From assembly GCA_028285445.1 (NCBI GenBank), contig JANQPQ010000003.1, forward strand, positions 62,001 to 126,000: 64,000 bases of DNA, read 5' to 3'. Of this stretch, positions 18,410 through 26,820 are shown one piece after another. The DNA is from Cyclobacteriaceae bacterium. Its GTDB lineage: Bacteria; Bacteroidota; Bacteroidia; Cytophagales; Cyclobacteriaceae. Under the pieces are notes generated by a model that had not been told where the DNA came from, did no database searches, and saw only the letters and a list, made by a program, of their open reading frames with translations. Both the position numbers and the translations under genes were made by a program. The first letter of the stretch is position 1, and each line of letters starts with the position of its first letter.

Positions 18410-19222
18410 TTAAACAGCTACGTCGTTATCTCTTAAAGCATCGTTTAGTGAGGTCTTCTTGTCGGTGCTTTCTTTTCTTTCACCAATAATTAGAGCACAA
18501 TTTACGTTGTAGTCGCCGGCGGGAAACGTCTTTGTTACTGAGCCCGGTATCACCACAGATCGAGCAGGTACATAACCCCTCATCTCTACTGGTTCACTAC
18601 CGGTAACATCAATTATTTTGGTGCTTGCTGTCAGTGTTACATTAGCTCCAACTACCGCCTCACGGCCAATCCTAACGCCTTCTACAATTATACATCTGGA
18701 GCCGATAAAGGCATTATCTTCAATAACTACCGGAGCGGCTTGAATTGGTTCCAGTACACCACCAATGCCTACTCCTCCACTAAGGTGTACGTTCTTCCCA
18801 ATCTGTGCGCAGCTACCAACAGTTGCCCAGGTATCAACCATCGTATTTTCATCTACATAAGCCCCAATGTTTACGTAAGATGGCATCATCACCACCCCCT
18901 TATTCACAAAAGAACCATACCGGGCTATTGCATGAGGAACTACTCGTACTCCAAGTTTTTCATAGTTAGATTTCAATTTGATCTTATCATGAAATTCAAA
19001 TGGACCTACCTCAATAACGCGCATTTTCTTTATTGGGAAATAAAGAATCACCGCCTTCTTAATCCACTCATTCACCTTCCACCCATTCTCCGCAGGCTCG
19101 GCAACCCTTACCTCTCCCCTGTCCAATTCATCAATAACAGTCTTTATTGCAATTACTACTTCCTTATCATGAAGAAGACTGCGATCTTCCCAAGCCTTTT
19201 CAATGATTTCCCTCAATTCCAT
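18410..19222 (-). CDS. dapD: 2,3,4,5-tetrahydropyridine-2,6-dicarboxylate N-succinyltransferase
   Basis: A 270-residue cytoplasmic acyltransferase of the succinylase branch of lysine/diaminopimelate synthesis. It transfers succinyl from succinyl-CoA to tetrahydrodipicolinate. The N-terminal helical domain (ELREIIEKAWEDR) is followed by a left-handed beta helix of hexapeptide repeats at about 100-220. That part includes MPSYVNIGAYVDENTMVDTW, GSCAQIGKNVHLSGGVGIGG and FIGSRCIIVEGVRIG. The C-terminus has PARSVVIPGSVTK. The length matches the family. No other dap gene is nearby. Confidence 0.93.
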   Translation of the reverse strand: MELREIIEKAWEDRSLLHDKEVVIAIKTVIDELDRGEVRVAEPAENGWKVNEWIKKAVILYFPIKKMRVIEVGPFEFHDKIKLKSNYEKLGVRVVPHAIARYGSFVNKGVVMMPSYVNIGAYVDENTMVDTWATVGSCAQIGKNVHLSGGVGIGGVLEPIQAAPVVIEDNAFIGSRCIIVEGVRIGREAVVGANVTLTASTKIIDVTGSEPVEMRGYVPARSVVIPGSVTKTFPAGDYNVNCALIIGERKESTDKKTSLNDALRDNDVAV

Positions 19223-19265
19223 AGCCAGCTTTCTGGTTTCTAATTTTTAAACTATACTTATCACA

Positions 19266-20354
19266 ATGGCGGCCACCAAATTAGTAATAGCTTCTATACT
19301 AAAACCTGTTGATGACATCAGGATGTACAAGAAGTTTGCACTAACCCTGGTTCAAACATATAAATATGAAATCAATATCGTAGGCTTTTACTCAAAAAGT
19401 GAGCCCCCGCCGTCAAATGTTACACTTCACCCTTTATACAATTTTGCAAGGATTTCATTTGCTCGTCTATTTGCCCCATTGAGGTTCCTTGCAAAGGTCG
19501 TAGCTATCAAACCGAAAATTGTAATTATTAACACCCACGAATTGCTTTTGCCGGCGGTAACTTACAAAATTTTTTCAGGTGCTAAACTAATTTATGATAT
19601 CAGGGAGAATTACTTCTTGAATATCTGGTATGGTAGCGCATTTCCACCCCTATTCAAGCAACTGCTAGCCATGTGGGTGAGACTCAAAGAAATACTGACC
19701 TCTCCTTTTATTTCGAGATTTATACTTGCGGAAAAGATTTATGCTACTCAAATACCTTTTGGCAGAAAACGGCAGACCATTATCGAAAACAAGGCCCTTG
19801 CTTCGGAGGTTGCTATCGAACGGGTAGGAAAATTCAATTTGTTGTACTCCGGAACCATTGCTCCGGAACTTGGCATTTTTGAGGCAATTAACTTTGCCAA
19901 GCAGCTACAATCAGTAAAAGCTGAAACCACCCTTACCATTAACGGTTACTGCCCAAACCTCAAAACACTTAAAATGGTAAAGCGCGCAATTGCTGATAGC
20001 CCATTTATAAAACTAAAGGACGGCACTCAGCCGGTTCCGCATGACGAGATCATGGCCGCTATCGCCAAGGCAGACTTCGGCCTGGCCTTCAATCAGGACA
20101 AGCCACATATCTTCGGGTGTATTCCTACCAAGGTTTATGAATATGCGGCTCAGCAACTACCAATCGTTACCACAGCTAACCAAAGTTGGGCTGGTTTGGT
20201 TGAGAGTGAGAAGCTCGGGGTTCTACTAGCCGATGATATTCATGAAACTCTTAACCGCCTGGCATCCGCTAGTTGCTACCCCAATGGCGTACCCCGCCAG
20301 GTCTTGTGGCATGAGGAATCCTCGAAACTCACCGATTTAATGAAACAAATTTGA
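19266..20354 (+). CDS. Glycosyltransferase, GT4-like
   Basis: A 362-residue protein with two Rossmann-like halves, as in GT-B enzymes. The N-terminal half holds KPKIVIINTHELLLPA and KLIYDIRENYF. The C-terminal half holds LLYSGTIAPELGIFEAI, a nucleotide-sugar site with DFGLAFNQD, and the GT4-type signature PTKVYEYAAQQLPIV, whose two glutamate-region positions bind the donor. It probably builds an envelope or exported polysaccharide. It is a lone gene, divergent from dapD with a 43-base gap. Donor and acceptor cannot be told from sequence. Confidence 0.75.
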   Translation: MAATKLVIASILKPVDDIRMYKKFALTLVQTYKYEINIVGFYSKSEPPPSNVTLHPLYNFARISFARLFAPLRFLAKVVAIKPKIVIINTHELLLPAVTYKIFSGAKLIYDIRENYFLNIWYGSAFPPLFKQLLAMWVRLKEILTSPFISRFILAEKIYATQIPFGRKRQTIIENKALASEVAIERVGKFNLLYSGTIAPELGIFEAINFAKQLQSVKAETTLTINGYCPNLKTLKMVKRAIADSPFIKLKDGTQPVPHDEIMAAIAKADFGLAFNQDKPHIFGCIPTKVYEYAAQQLPIVTTANQSWAGLVESEKLGVLLADDIHETLNRLASASCYPNGVPRQVLWHEESSKLTDLMKQI

Positions 20355-20370
20355 CCTAAGATTAAACCAC

Positions 20371-20388
20371 ATTAAAAATATTTTTAAT
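20371..20388. repeat. Perfect 18-base AT palindrome upstream of the metal regulator
   Basis: ATTAAAAATATTTTTAAT is its own reverse complement and sits between the glycosyltransferase stop and the DtxR-type promoter. It could be a weak terminator or a protein-binding site. AT-richness makes chance more likely than for mixed sequence. Confidence 0.35.
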
Positions 20389-20405
20389 AATAATTAAAAT
20401 ATTTT

Positions 20406-20421
20406 TTTAGATGTACCTAAA
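20406..20421. promoter_or_regulatory. Candidate DtxR/MntR operator
   Basis: TTTAG-ATGTAC-CTAAA is an inverted repeat with two perfect 5-base arms (12 of 16 positions symmetric). The form is close to known DtxR/MntR/IdeR operators built on TTAGG..CCTAA arms. It lies 8 bases upstream of the -7 box and covers the expected -33 position, so a bound repressor would block transcription. Autoregulation by the adjacent regulator is an inference. Confidence 0.5.
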
Positions 20422-20428
20422 CATTACT

Positions 20429-20436
20429 TAATTTTG
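20429..20436 (+). promoter_or_regulatory. -7 box of the metal-uptake operon
   Basis: TAATTTTG matches TAnnTTTG exactly, 20 bases before the regulator ATG. The candidate operator at 20406-20421 overlaps the -33 region. Confidence 0.5.
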
Positions 20437-20455
20437 CTCGTACAAGGGTAATGTA

Positions 20456-21109
20456 ATGTTAAGTTTTGCTGAAGAGAATTATCTAAAGGCTATCTACCAC
20501 CTTTCTGAAGGTGGTAGTGAACCCGTATCAACCAATTCATTGGCTGACAATCTTGAGACTAAGGCTGCGTCAGTTACAGACATGATTAAGAAGCTGGCGC
20601 AGAAGCAGGTAATTGATTATAAGAAATACTACGGCGTAAACCTTTCCGATAGTGGCAAGTCGGTCGCTTTACAGATTATTAGAAAGCACAGACTCTGGGA
20701 GGTGTTCCTTGTCAACAATCTTGAATTTAAGTGGGATGAAGTGCATGAAGTTGCCGAGCAACTTGAGCACATCAAATCACCCCTACTGATTCAACGCCTC
20801 GATAAATTCCTGGGCTTCCCAAAGTACGATCCACACGGCGATCCCATACCTGATGAGAATGGCAAGCTTACAACCAAACCCCGTACTGAGCTCGCATTGG
20901 CGAAAAAAGGCCAGCAAGGCGTAATTGTGGCAGTCAACGACAGCAACTCAGCATTTCTAAAGTATCTGGATAAAATCGGAGCCCGCATCGGCACTCCAGT
21001 TGAGGTTATAGACAAAGTGGAATTCGATGGATCCCTTGAGATCAAGTTAGGGGAAAAGGTGATTTTCGTTTCGAAGGAAGTTTCAACTAATATTCTTATT
21101 TCTGAATAA
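20456..21109 (+). CDS. DtxR/MntR-family metal-dependent transcriptional regulator
   Basis: A 217-residue repressor: winged helix (about 5-70), dimer and metal-binding domain (about 72-140) and a C-terminal SH3-like FeoA domain (about 150-217). Metal ligands at the family positions are His78, Glu82, His97, Glu101, Glu104 and His105. The position that is Cys102 in DtxR is Glu101 here, as in manganese-type MntR, which favours Mn over Fe. The N-terminal ligand position is Asn8. It leads the transporter operon with 2 bases to the next gene and probably controls its own promoter. Mn specificity is an inference. Confidence 0.88.
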   Translation: MLSFAEENYLKAIYHLSEGGSEPVSTNSLADNLETKAASVTDMIKKLAQKQVIDYKKYYGVNLSDSGKSVALQIIRKHRLWEVFLVNNLEFKWDEVHEVAEQLEHIKSPLLIQRLDKFLGFPKYDPHGDPIPDENGKLTTKPRTELALAKKGQQGVIVAVNDSNSAFLKYLDKIGARIGTPVEVIDKVEFDGSLEIKLGEKVIFVSKEVSTNILISE

Positions 21110-21111
21110 TT

Positions 21112-22020
21112 ATGAGGGGTTTTTTACTAGTTTTTATTGTCGTACTGATGGTGGCTTGCCAACCAAAAGAAACCACAAGTGAAGGTAAGACAAAGATTGT
21201 GGCAACTACCGGCATGATAGCCGACGCCATAAAGAACATTGTTAAAGATTCCGCAGAAGTAGAAGCCCTGATGGGCCCGGGAGTAGACCCCCACTTATAC
21301 AAGGCCACCCAGGGAGATCTTTCAAAATTGACAAACGCTGACTACATCTTCTACAATGGTTTGTATTTGGAGGGAAAGATGGAGGAGATTTTTCCTCGCC
21401 TCGGTAGGATAAAACCGGTAGTGGCAGTTGCGGAGGTTATTGCAGGTGAGCGTCTCCGAAACAGTCCCATCTACCAAAACGCTTACGACCCACATCTGTG
21501 GTTTGATGTATCGCTTTGGTCAGAAGTTGTAGAGTTCACGCTAGCCTCATTAGTTGAACTGGAACCGGATAATGCCGACTACTACAACAGCAACGCCAAG
21601 GCCTACCTCACCAGCCTTGACTCACTTCATGCAGCTATTAAGATGGAACTGCTAAAAATACCCGAAGAACAGCGGGTACTGGTTACCGCTCATGATGCCT
21701 TTGGCTATTTTGGCCAGGCCTATGATGTGGAAGTGAAGGGACTGCAAGGGCTTAGTACCCTCACCGAATTCGGATTAAAAGATATCACCGACCTAGTGGA
21801 TTTCATTATCTCGCGAAAGATCAAGGCTGTATTCATAGAGACTTCCGTATCGGAGAGAGCAATAAATGCCGTGGTGGAAGGATGTCAAAAAAAGGGCTGG
21901 GATGTTGAAATTGGAGGCGCCCTCTATAGCGATGCTATGGGAGAAGCCGGCACTTTTGAAGGAACATACATAGGCATGGTTAGTGCGAATGTCAAAACGA
22001 TTGTAGGAGCATTGAAATGA
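21112..22020 (+). CDS. troA: Metal ABC transporter substrate-binding lipoprotein, TroA-like
   Basis: A 302-residue cluster A-I binding protein with a lipoprotein signal (LMVAC, Cys16). Metal ligands of the family are visible in GVDPHLYKA, YDPHLWFD, TAHDAFGYF and ALYSDAMGE. The segment VEVKGLQGLST and the later GTFEGTYIGM are close to Treponema TroA, which binds Zn or Mn. It captures the ion outside the inner membrane and hands it to the permeases. Its stop overlaps the ATPase start by 4 bases. The symbol is given by resemblance; Zn and Mn cannot be separated from sequence alone. Confidence 0.88.
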   Translation: MRGFLLVFIVVLMVACQPKETTSEGKTKIVATTGMIADAIKNIVKDSAEVEALMGPGVDPHLYKATQGDLSKLTNADYIFYNGLYLEGKMEEIFPRLGRIKPVVAVAEVIAGERLRNSPIYQNAYDPHLWFDVSLWSEVVEFTLASLVELEPDNADYYNSNAKAYLTSLDSLHAAIKMELLKIPEEQRVLVTAHDAFGYFGQAYDVEVKGLQGLSTLTEFGLKDITDLVDFIISRKIKAVFIETSVSERAINAVVEGCQKKGWDVEIGGALYSDAMGEAGTFEGTYIGMVSANVKTIVGALK

Positions 22021-22808
22021 TAGAGCAGGTTCAGAATCCCGTTTTAGAAATTCACGACCTTACTGTTTCTTATGACAAGAAACCGGTGCTATGGGATGTC
22101 GATTTGTCTATTCCATCCGGGAAGTTGGTTGGAATTATTGGGCCAAATGGCGCTGGCAAATCAACGCTCATCAAGGCGGTAATGGACCTTATACCTACCA
22201 ACAGTGGCTATATTAAACTGTTTGATCAATCACTGGGCGAAGTAAGAAATAGAATTAGTTACGTGCCCCAGCGAGAAACTGTAGATTGGGACTTCCCTGC
22301 TTCAGTTCTGGATGTAGTAATTATGGGTCGTTATGGGAAACTTGGGCTCTTCAAACGACCTAGAAAAGCCGACAAAGAGGTGGCTATGGAATGCTTACGC
22401 AAAGTGGGCATGGAACAATTTAGTAAACGCCAAATCTCTCAACTATCTGGCGGTCAACAACAACGAGTATTTCTAGCCAGGGCGTTGGCGCAGCAGGCTG
22501 ACTTTTATTTCATGGATGAACCATTTGCCGGCGTAGATGCGGCAACGGAAAAGGCCATCATTACCCTCCTGCGCGAAATGGCAGATCAAGACAAAACGGT
22601 AGTGGTGGTACACCATGATTTGCAATCAGCCTCAAATTATTTCGATTGGGTGATTCTGCTAAATATGCGCCTGGTGGCCTCTGGTCCCATTGAAAGCGTT
22701 TTCACCCAGGAACTCTTGCAAGAAACTTACGGGGGCAAACTCACGCTTCTTTCTGATGTTTCTGATCTCATGCGGAAAGAACAATACCCCCACCGAGAAG
22801 CAAAGTAA
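22017..22808 (+). CDS. troB: Metal ABC transporter ATP-binding protein
   Basis: A 263-residue ABC ATPase that powers metal import. Walker A is GPNGAGKST (about 42-50), the signature is LSGGQQQRVF, Walker B is FYFMDEPFAG and the switch histidine is in VVVHHDL. The segment SYVPQRETVDWDFPASVLDVV is typical of the Mn/Zn/Fe chelate importers. It overlaps the binding-protein gene by 4 bases (ATGA) and the permease gene by 1 base (TAATG). Confidence 0.92.
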   Translation: MIEQVQNPVLEIHDLTVSYDKKPVLWDVDLSIPSGKLVGIIGPNGAGKSTLIKAVMDLIPTNSGYIKLFDQSLGEVRNRISYVPQRETVDWDFPASVLDVVIMGRYGKLGLFKRPRKADKEVAMECLRKVGMEQFSKRQISQLSGGQQQRVFLARALAQQADFYFMDEPFAGVDAATEKAIITLLREMADQDKTVVVVHHDLQSASNYFDWVILLNMRLVASGPIESVFTQELLQETYGGKLTLLSDVSDLMRKEQYPHREAK

Positions 22809-24097
22809 TGGAAACCTTCTTCGACTTCTTCTCATTTAGAGACCCCAACGTAAGGTATGTTGTATTGGGCTCTATCCTTCTCACCTCTAGTTCAGCCATC
22901 GTTGGCTCCTTTACCTTCTTAAAGAAGAAAGCATTGGTTGGAGATGCAGTAGCCCACGCAGTGCTGCCAGGGGTTTGTTTAGCCTTCTTACTCCATGGCA
23001 CCAAAAATCCCTTTATCCTCATCGCTGGTGCATTTGCTACGGGCTGGTTATCACTTGTACTCATAGACATTATAGTAGCTAAATCAAAGCTCAAAGAAGA
23101 TACCGCCATTGGGTTAATCTTGTCGGTTTTCTTCGGTATAGGAATTTTACTGCTTACTATGATACAGCATTCAGGTAATGCTGCACAATCGGGTTTAGAT
23201 CAGTTTTTGTTTGGAAAAGCGGCTTCACTTGTTGGGCAAGACCTCTGGGCATTTGCGGCCGTGGCTATTACACTAATCATAGTAGTAGCCATGTTTTTCA
23301 AAGAGTTTACCATTATATCTTTTGATGAAAATTTTGCCAAATCTATCGGTTTCCCAGTGAGGGCCTTGGAATTGGTGCTTACCACTCTCACGGTGTTGGC
23401 GGTAGTGGTAGGCATTCAGGCAGTTGGTGTGGTGCTGATGGCAGCCATGCTAATTACGCCTCCGGCCGCGGCCAGGTTCTGGACTGATAAAATCAGGACG
23501 ATGATAATACTTGCCGCAATTTTCGGCTCCTTATCAGGGCTAACGGGAGCATATATCTCCTATATCGCTCCAGCCATGCCTACTGGCCCGTGGATAGTGG
23601 TGGTGATTACAAGTATTGCCTTTGTATCTTTCTTTTTCGCACCGGTGAAAGGAATTCTCTATAAACTACTGAGGCAGCGGCGTATCAAGAATATGATGGA
23701 GGAAGAAAATATCCTCAAGTTGCTCTACAAACTGGGTGAAGAAAAGAAGGATTTCTATGAAAGCAGAACAATTTCAGATATCACCAGCAAGCGTGGCTTT
23801 GATCTAAGTCTATTGCAGAGCCGCATGAACAAGTTGCGTCGTCAAGGTTATCTTAACAAATTGGATCAGCAATGGCAGCTAACTCAAGAAGGTAAAGACA
23901 AAGGGCAACGGATAGTAAAGTTGCACAGACTTTGGGAGGTGTATCTTACCAAGTACTTGAGAATCGCTCCAGATCATGTGCATGAGGACGCCGAAACGAT
24001 CGAGCACATACTTACTCCCGAGTTGGAGTCAAGGCTGGAGAAGCTACTGGATTATCCTGAGCTGGATCCACATCAATCTAAAATACCATATCGCTAA
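22808..24097 (+). CDS. troC: Metal ABC transporter permease fused to a DtxR-like regulator domain
   Basis: A 429-residue protein. Residues 1-285 are an ABC-3 family permease with about eight spans and the motif KKKALVGDAVAHAVLPG. Residues about 296-429 are cytoplasmic and look like a DtxR-type winged helix plus metal/dimer domain, with a helix at about 332-346 and WQLTQEG as the wing. KLHRLWEVYL and HVHEDAETIEH then provide His373, Glu377, His392, Glu396, Glu399 and His400, the same ligand set as the operon's own regulator. The SH3-like domain is absent. Sensing of cytoplasmic metal to gate transport is an inference. Confidence 0.88.
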   Translation: METFFDFFSFRDPNVRYVVLGSILLTSSSAIVGSFTFLKKKALVGDAVAHAVLPGVCLAFLLHGTKNPFILIAGAFATGWLSLVLIDIIVAKSKLKEDTAIGLILSVFFGIGILLLTMIQHSGNAAQSGLDQFLFGKAASLVGQDLWAFAAVAITLIIVVAMFFKEFTIISFDENFAKSIGFPVRALELVLTTLTVLAVVVGIQAVGVVLMAAMLITPPAAARFWTDKIRTMIILAAIFGSLSGLTGAYISYIAPAMPTGPWIVVVITSIAFVSFFFAPVKGILYKLLRQRRIKNMMEEENILKLLYKLGEEKKDFYESRTISDITSKRGFDLSLLQSRMNKLRRQGYLNKLDQQWQLTQEGKDKGQRIVKLHRLWEVYLTKYLRIAPDHVHEDAETIEHILTPELESRLEKLLDYPELDPHQSKIPYR

Positions 24098-24981
24098 TGG
24101 AAGCCTTCTGGATCATATTGGCTGGCTCTTTAGTGGCAATTAGCTGCGGATTACTAGGCTGTTTTCTGGTGTTGAGAAAAATGGCCATGGTCAGTGATGC
24201 CATTTCGCATGCCGTCTTACCAGGAATTGTATTCGCTTTCCTCATCTCCGGAAGCCGGGATTCAATCGTGATGCTGCTTGGTGCATCGCTAATAGGAATT
24301 TTTACTACTTTTCTCATTGAATTCTTCCACAGCAAAGGCAAACTACAAGCCGACGCTTCGATTGGCGTGACGTTTACCTGGCTTTTCGCGATGGGAATAA
24401 TTTTCCTTACCCTATTTGCAGGGCAAGTAGACCTCGATGCAGACTGTGTGTTGCATGGCGAAATTGCTTACGTACCAATTGACCTATGGATTACCCAGGC
24501 CGGTGACATTTTGGGACCAAGGGTAGTCTACATAGCCGGATTTATGCTCATTTTGAATGTTATCTTCATTGTGGTCGGCTATAAAGAGCTATTTCTCACC
24601 ACCTTTGATCCCGCCTTTGCCGGAGCGATTGGGATCTCGACAACCCTTTGGCACTACCTCCTGATGGGAGCTGTGTCCATGACTACCGTAGCCTCTTTTG
24701 AAGCTGTCGGTGCAATACTGGTAGTAGCCTTATTAATAGCTCCTCCAGCAACCGCATATCTGCTTACGGAAGATCTGAAGAAGATGCTGATTATAACCAC
24801 TATCCTTGGCGCGGTGATCTCTATTGCCGGTTATTACCTCGCTGCTTCTATAGACGGCTCAATTGCCGGTGCAATGAGTGCGGTAGCTGGGGTGCTTTTT
24901 GCAGCTGCCTTTTTGTTCTCCCCTAAAGAGGGAGTATTGATTAAGAGTATTCGTAATAAATCAATTGAAGTTGAAGCCTAA
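24097..24981 (+). CDS. troD: Metal ABC transporter permease (second subunit)
   Basis: A 294-residue ABC-3 family permease with about eight membrane spans and the family motif LRKMAMVSDAISHAVLPG (about 27-44). It lacks the C-terminal regulator domain of its partner and ends with a short tail. Two different permeases in one operon imply a heterodimeric pore, as in tro-type systems. It overlaps its neighbours on both sides by one base (TAATG). Confidence 0.9.
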   Translation: MEAFWIILAGSLVAISCGLLGCFLVLRKMAMVSDAISHAVLPGIVFAFLISGSRDSIVMLLGASLIGIFTTFLIEFFHSKGKLQADASIGVTFTWLFAMGIIFLTLFAGQVDLDADCVLHGEIAYVPIDLWITQAGDILGPRVVYIAGFMLILNVIFIVVGYKELFLTTFDPAFAGAIGISTTLWHYLLMGAVSMTTVASFEAVGAILVVALLIAPPATAYLLTEDLKKMLIITTILGAVISIAGYYLAASIDGSIAGAMSAVAGVLFAAAFLFSPKEGVLIKSIRNKSIEVEA

Positions 24982-25466
24982 TGAGCTCGTTGCCGCCTGA
25001 CAATTTAGTTATCACTGTTAAGAAACTGGCACCTGATGAAATAGAAGAGTTTATTTCCCTAATCGGGGTGTTCGAAATAGTTTTTGAGATGGAGAATTTT
25101 ACCCTCCCCAGACAAGACCATTTGGAACGATTGCTGGCTAGGGAAGATTTCCACGTCTTTGTGGCAAAACAAGGAAACCGTGTTGTAGGAGGGCTGACTG
25201 CCTATTCTTTGCAACAATATTATTCCACCAGGCCCTTGGTCTACGTATTCGACCTGGCCGTGGTATCTGAATTACAGTACAAGGGCATTGGGAAGAAATT
25301 GATGAGTGCTATTAATTCTTATTGTAAAGAAACCGGGGCCGAGGAAGTATTTGTGCAAGCAGATGTTGTTGATGAACATGCAGTTCGATTTTATAAATCA
25401 ACCGGCGGCACTCCCGAAGAAGTTGTTCATTTCTACTATCCCCTCAACCCCAGCAGCAGCGAATAG
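24981..25466 (+). CDS. GNAT acetyltransferase resembling AAC(3)-I
   Basis: A 161-residue GNAT protein. Its central and C-terminal parts (YVFDLAVVSELQYKGIGKKL, then VFVQADVVDEHAVRFY and EEVVHFYYPL) line up segment by segment with aminoglycoside 3-N-acetyltransferase type I. The acetyl-CoA loop is QYKGIG. In that family acetyl-CoA is used to modify the 3-amino group of aminoglycosides. It starts on the stop of the permease gene (TAATG), so it is translated with the metal importer. Its real substrate here may be something else; drug resistance is not shown. Confidence 0.8.
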   Translation: MSSLPPDNLVITVKKLAPDEIEEFISLIGVFEIVFEMENFTLPRQDHLERLLAREDFHVFVAKQGNRVVGGLTAYSLQQYYSTRPLVYVFDLAVVSELQYKGIGKKLMSAINSYCKETGAEEVFVQADVVDEHAVRFYKSTGGTPEEVVHFYYPLNPSSSE

Positions 25467-25469
25467 TCG

Positions 25470-26816
25470 CTAGACCACTCCGAATCCCCACATAATCCAC
25501 ACGGTTATAAAGGAGACCAACCCTCCTACCAACGTTGCTCCACCGTAAGCTTTGATGGCATCATTTACTTCCAATCTGCTTAAGCTTGTACAAACCCAGA
25601 AGTAACTACTGTTCACATATTTAATAATCACCGAACCCGATGCTCCGGCTAGCATGGCTGCTTCCGCAGAAAGACCTAACTGACCCAACATCGGGGCAAC
25701 TATTGAGCCCGCAGTAATTACACCTACCGTGGTTGACCCCGTGATCATGTTGCCAATGATGCCAATGATAAAAGGTAGAATTATGGAAGGAATATCGAAC
25801 CCTTGGAAGAAGCCAACGATGTAGTCAACTACAGGCGTACCTTTGAGTATCTCACTTAAAGACCCTCCCAGGCCCGTTACCACAAGTATCATAGCCGACA
25901 CGCGCAGTGCATCCTCTATCCACTTTCCTTTTGCATCCTTTGCCTGACTTTTAAAGTCTATTAGGAATAAAGTAAGCAACACACCAATGGAGAGAGCCAC
26001 CACAGGCCAGCCCAGAAAACCAAAAACCGGATTGAGCCAGTGACCGTCGGGCAGAAAGATTTTTGAGAGGCTATGCATCGCAATTAGTAACACCGGAACT
26101 GCAATAGGCGCAAACGACGCCACTACTTTCTTCCCACTGATATCTACCTCACCATGATCAATCGTAAACTGTTTGTCTGGTTCAGCTTTAATACTTGGCC
26201 CTACTATGAATTGGCCCCATACCCAACTAGACAGAGAACCCATTAGGCAGGCGATACCACCAAATACAATTGTCTTACCGATGTCTGCCCCAACCAAGGC
26301 AGCAGCAGCCAATGGGCCCGGCGTTGGAGGCACGATAGCATGTGTAAGCTGTAAGGCTCCGACCAAGCCGGTAGACATCGCCGCCAAGGTGGTTCCGGTT
26401 GCGGCCGCCGAGGCGTGCACGAGAGGGTTGAGTATAACATAGGCCACATCAGAAAATATGGCTATACCCAGTATAAATCCTGTTAAGGTTAATGCCAGGG
26501 GCATTCGACGCCTACCAACCATTGCAATTACTGATTTTGTAATCACTTCAATGGCCCCGGTTTGCTTCAAGGCCTCGGCAATTACTGACCCTAGTACAAT
26601 TACCACCCCAATCTTGCCCAAGGTTTTGCCGAAACCGGTTTCGAATGCCTGAATAAAGCTATTCTGCTGAACCCCCGGTATAATTCCAAATAGTATAATC
26701 GGAAGTAGCAAGGCAATAAAGACGTGCCAACGCCATCTTGCAATTAGGTACAACAAAAGGGCAATCAGCAGCAAAAAGCCGATTAGTGAAACAACTGGGC
26801 TCTCAATTATCTGCAT
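25470..26816 (-). CDS. GntP-family permease (gluconate/organic acid:H+ symporter)
   Basis: A 448-residue inner-membrane transporter with about 12 spans. Features of the GntP family include IAEALKQTGAIEVI, a loop GRRRMPLALTLTGFILGI and THAIVPPTPGPLAAA. The family carries gluconate and related acids such as glycerate or D-serine. The gene starts 4 bases after the stop of a serine/alanine-glyoxylate aminotransferase, which hints at an organic acid linked to glyoxylate, serine or glycerate metabolism rather than gluconate. This is context only. Confidence 0.85.
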   Translation of the reverse strand: MQIIESPVVSLIGFLLLIALLLYLIARWRWHVFIALLLPIILFGIIPGVQQNSFIQAFETGFGKTLGKIGVVIVLGSVIAEALKQTGAIEVITKSVIAMVGRRRMPLALTLTGFILGIAIFSDVAYVILNPLVHASAAATGTTLAAMSTGLVGALQLTHAIVPPTPGPLAAAALVGADIGKTIVFGGIACLMGSLSSWVWGQFIVGPSIKAEPDKQFTIDHGEVDISGKKVVASFAPIAVPVLLIAMHSLSKIFLPDGHWLNPVFGFLGWPVVALSIGVLLTLFLIDFKSQAKDAKGKWIEDALRVSAMILVVTGLGGSLSEILKGTPVVDYIVGFFQGFDIPSIILPFIIGIIGNMITGSTTVGVITAGSIVAPMLGQLGLSAEAAMLAGASGSVIIKYVNSSYFWVCTSLSRLEVNDAIKAYGGATLVGGLVSFITVWIMWGFGVV

Positions 26817-26820
26817 GAGA

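Noticed and set aside
25455-25475. GAATAGTCGCT resembling the REP tail between two convergent genes
   Set aside because: No accompanying hairpin of the REP type; most of it is coding sequence of the acetyltransferase.
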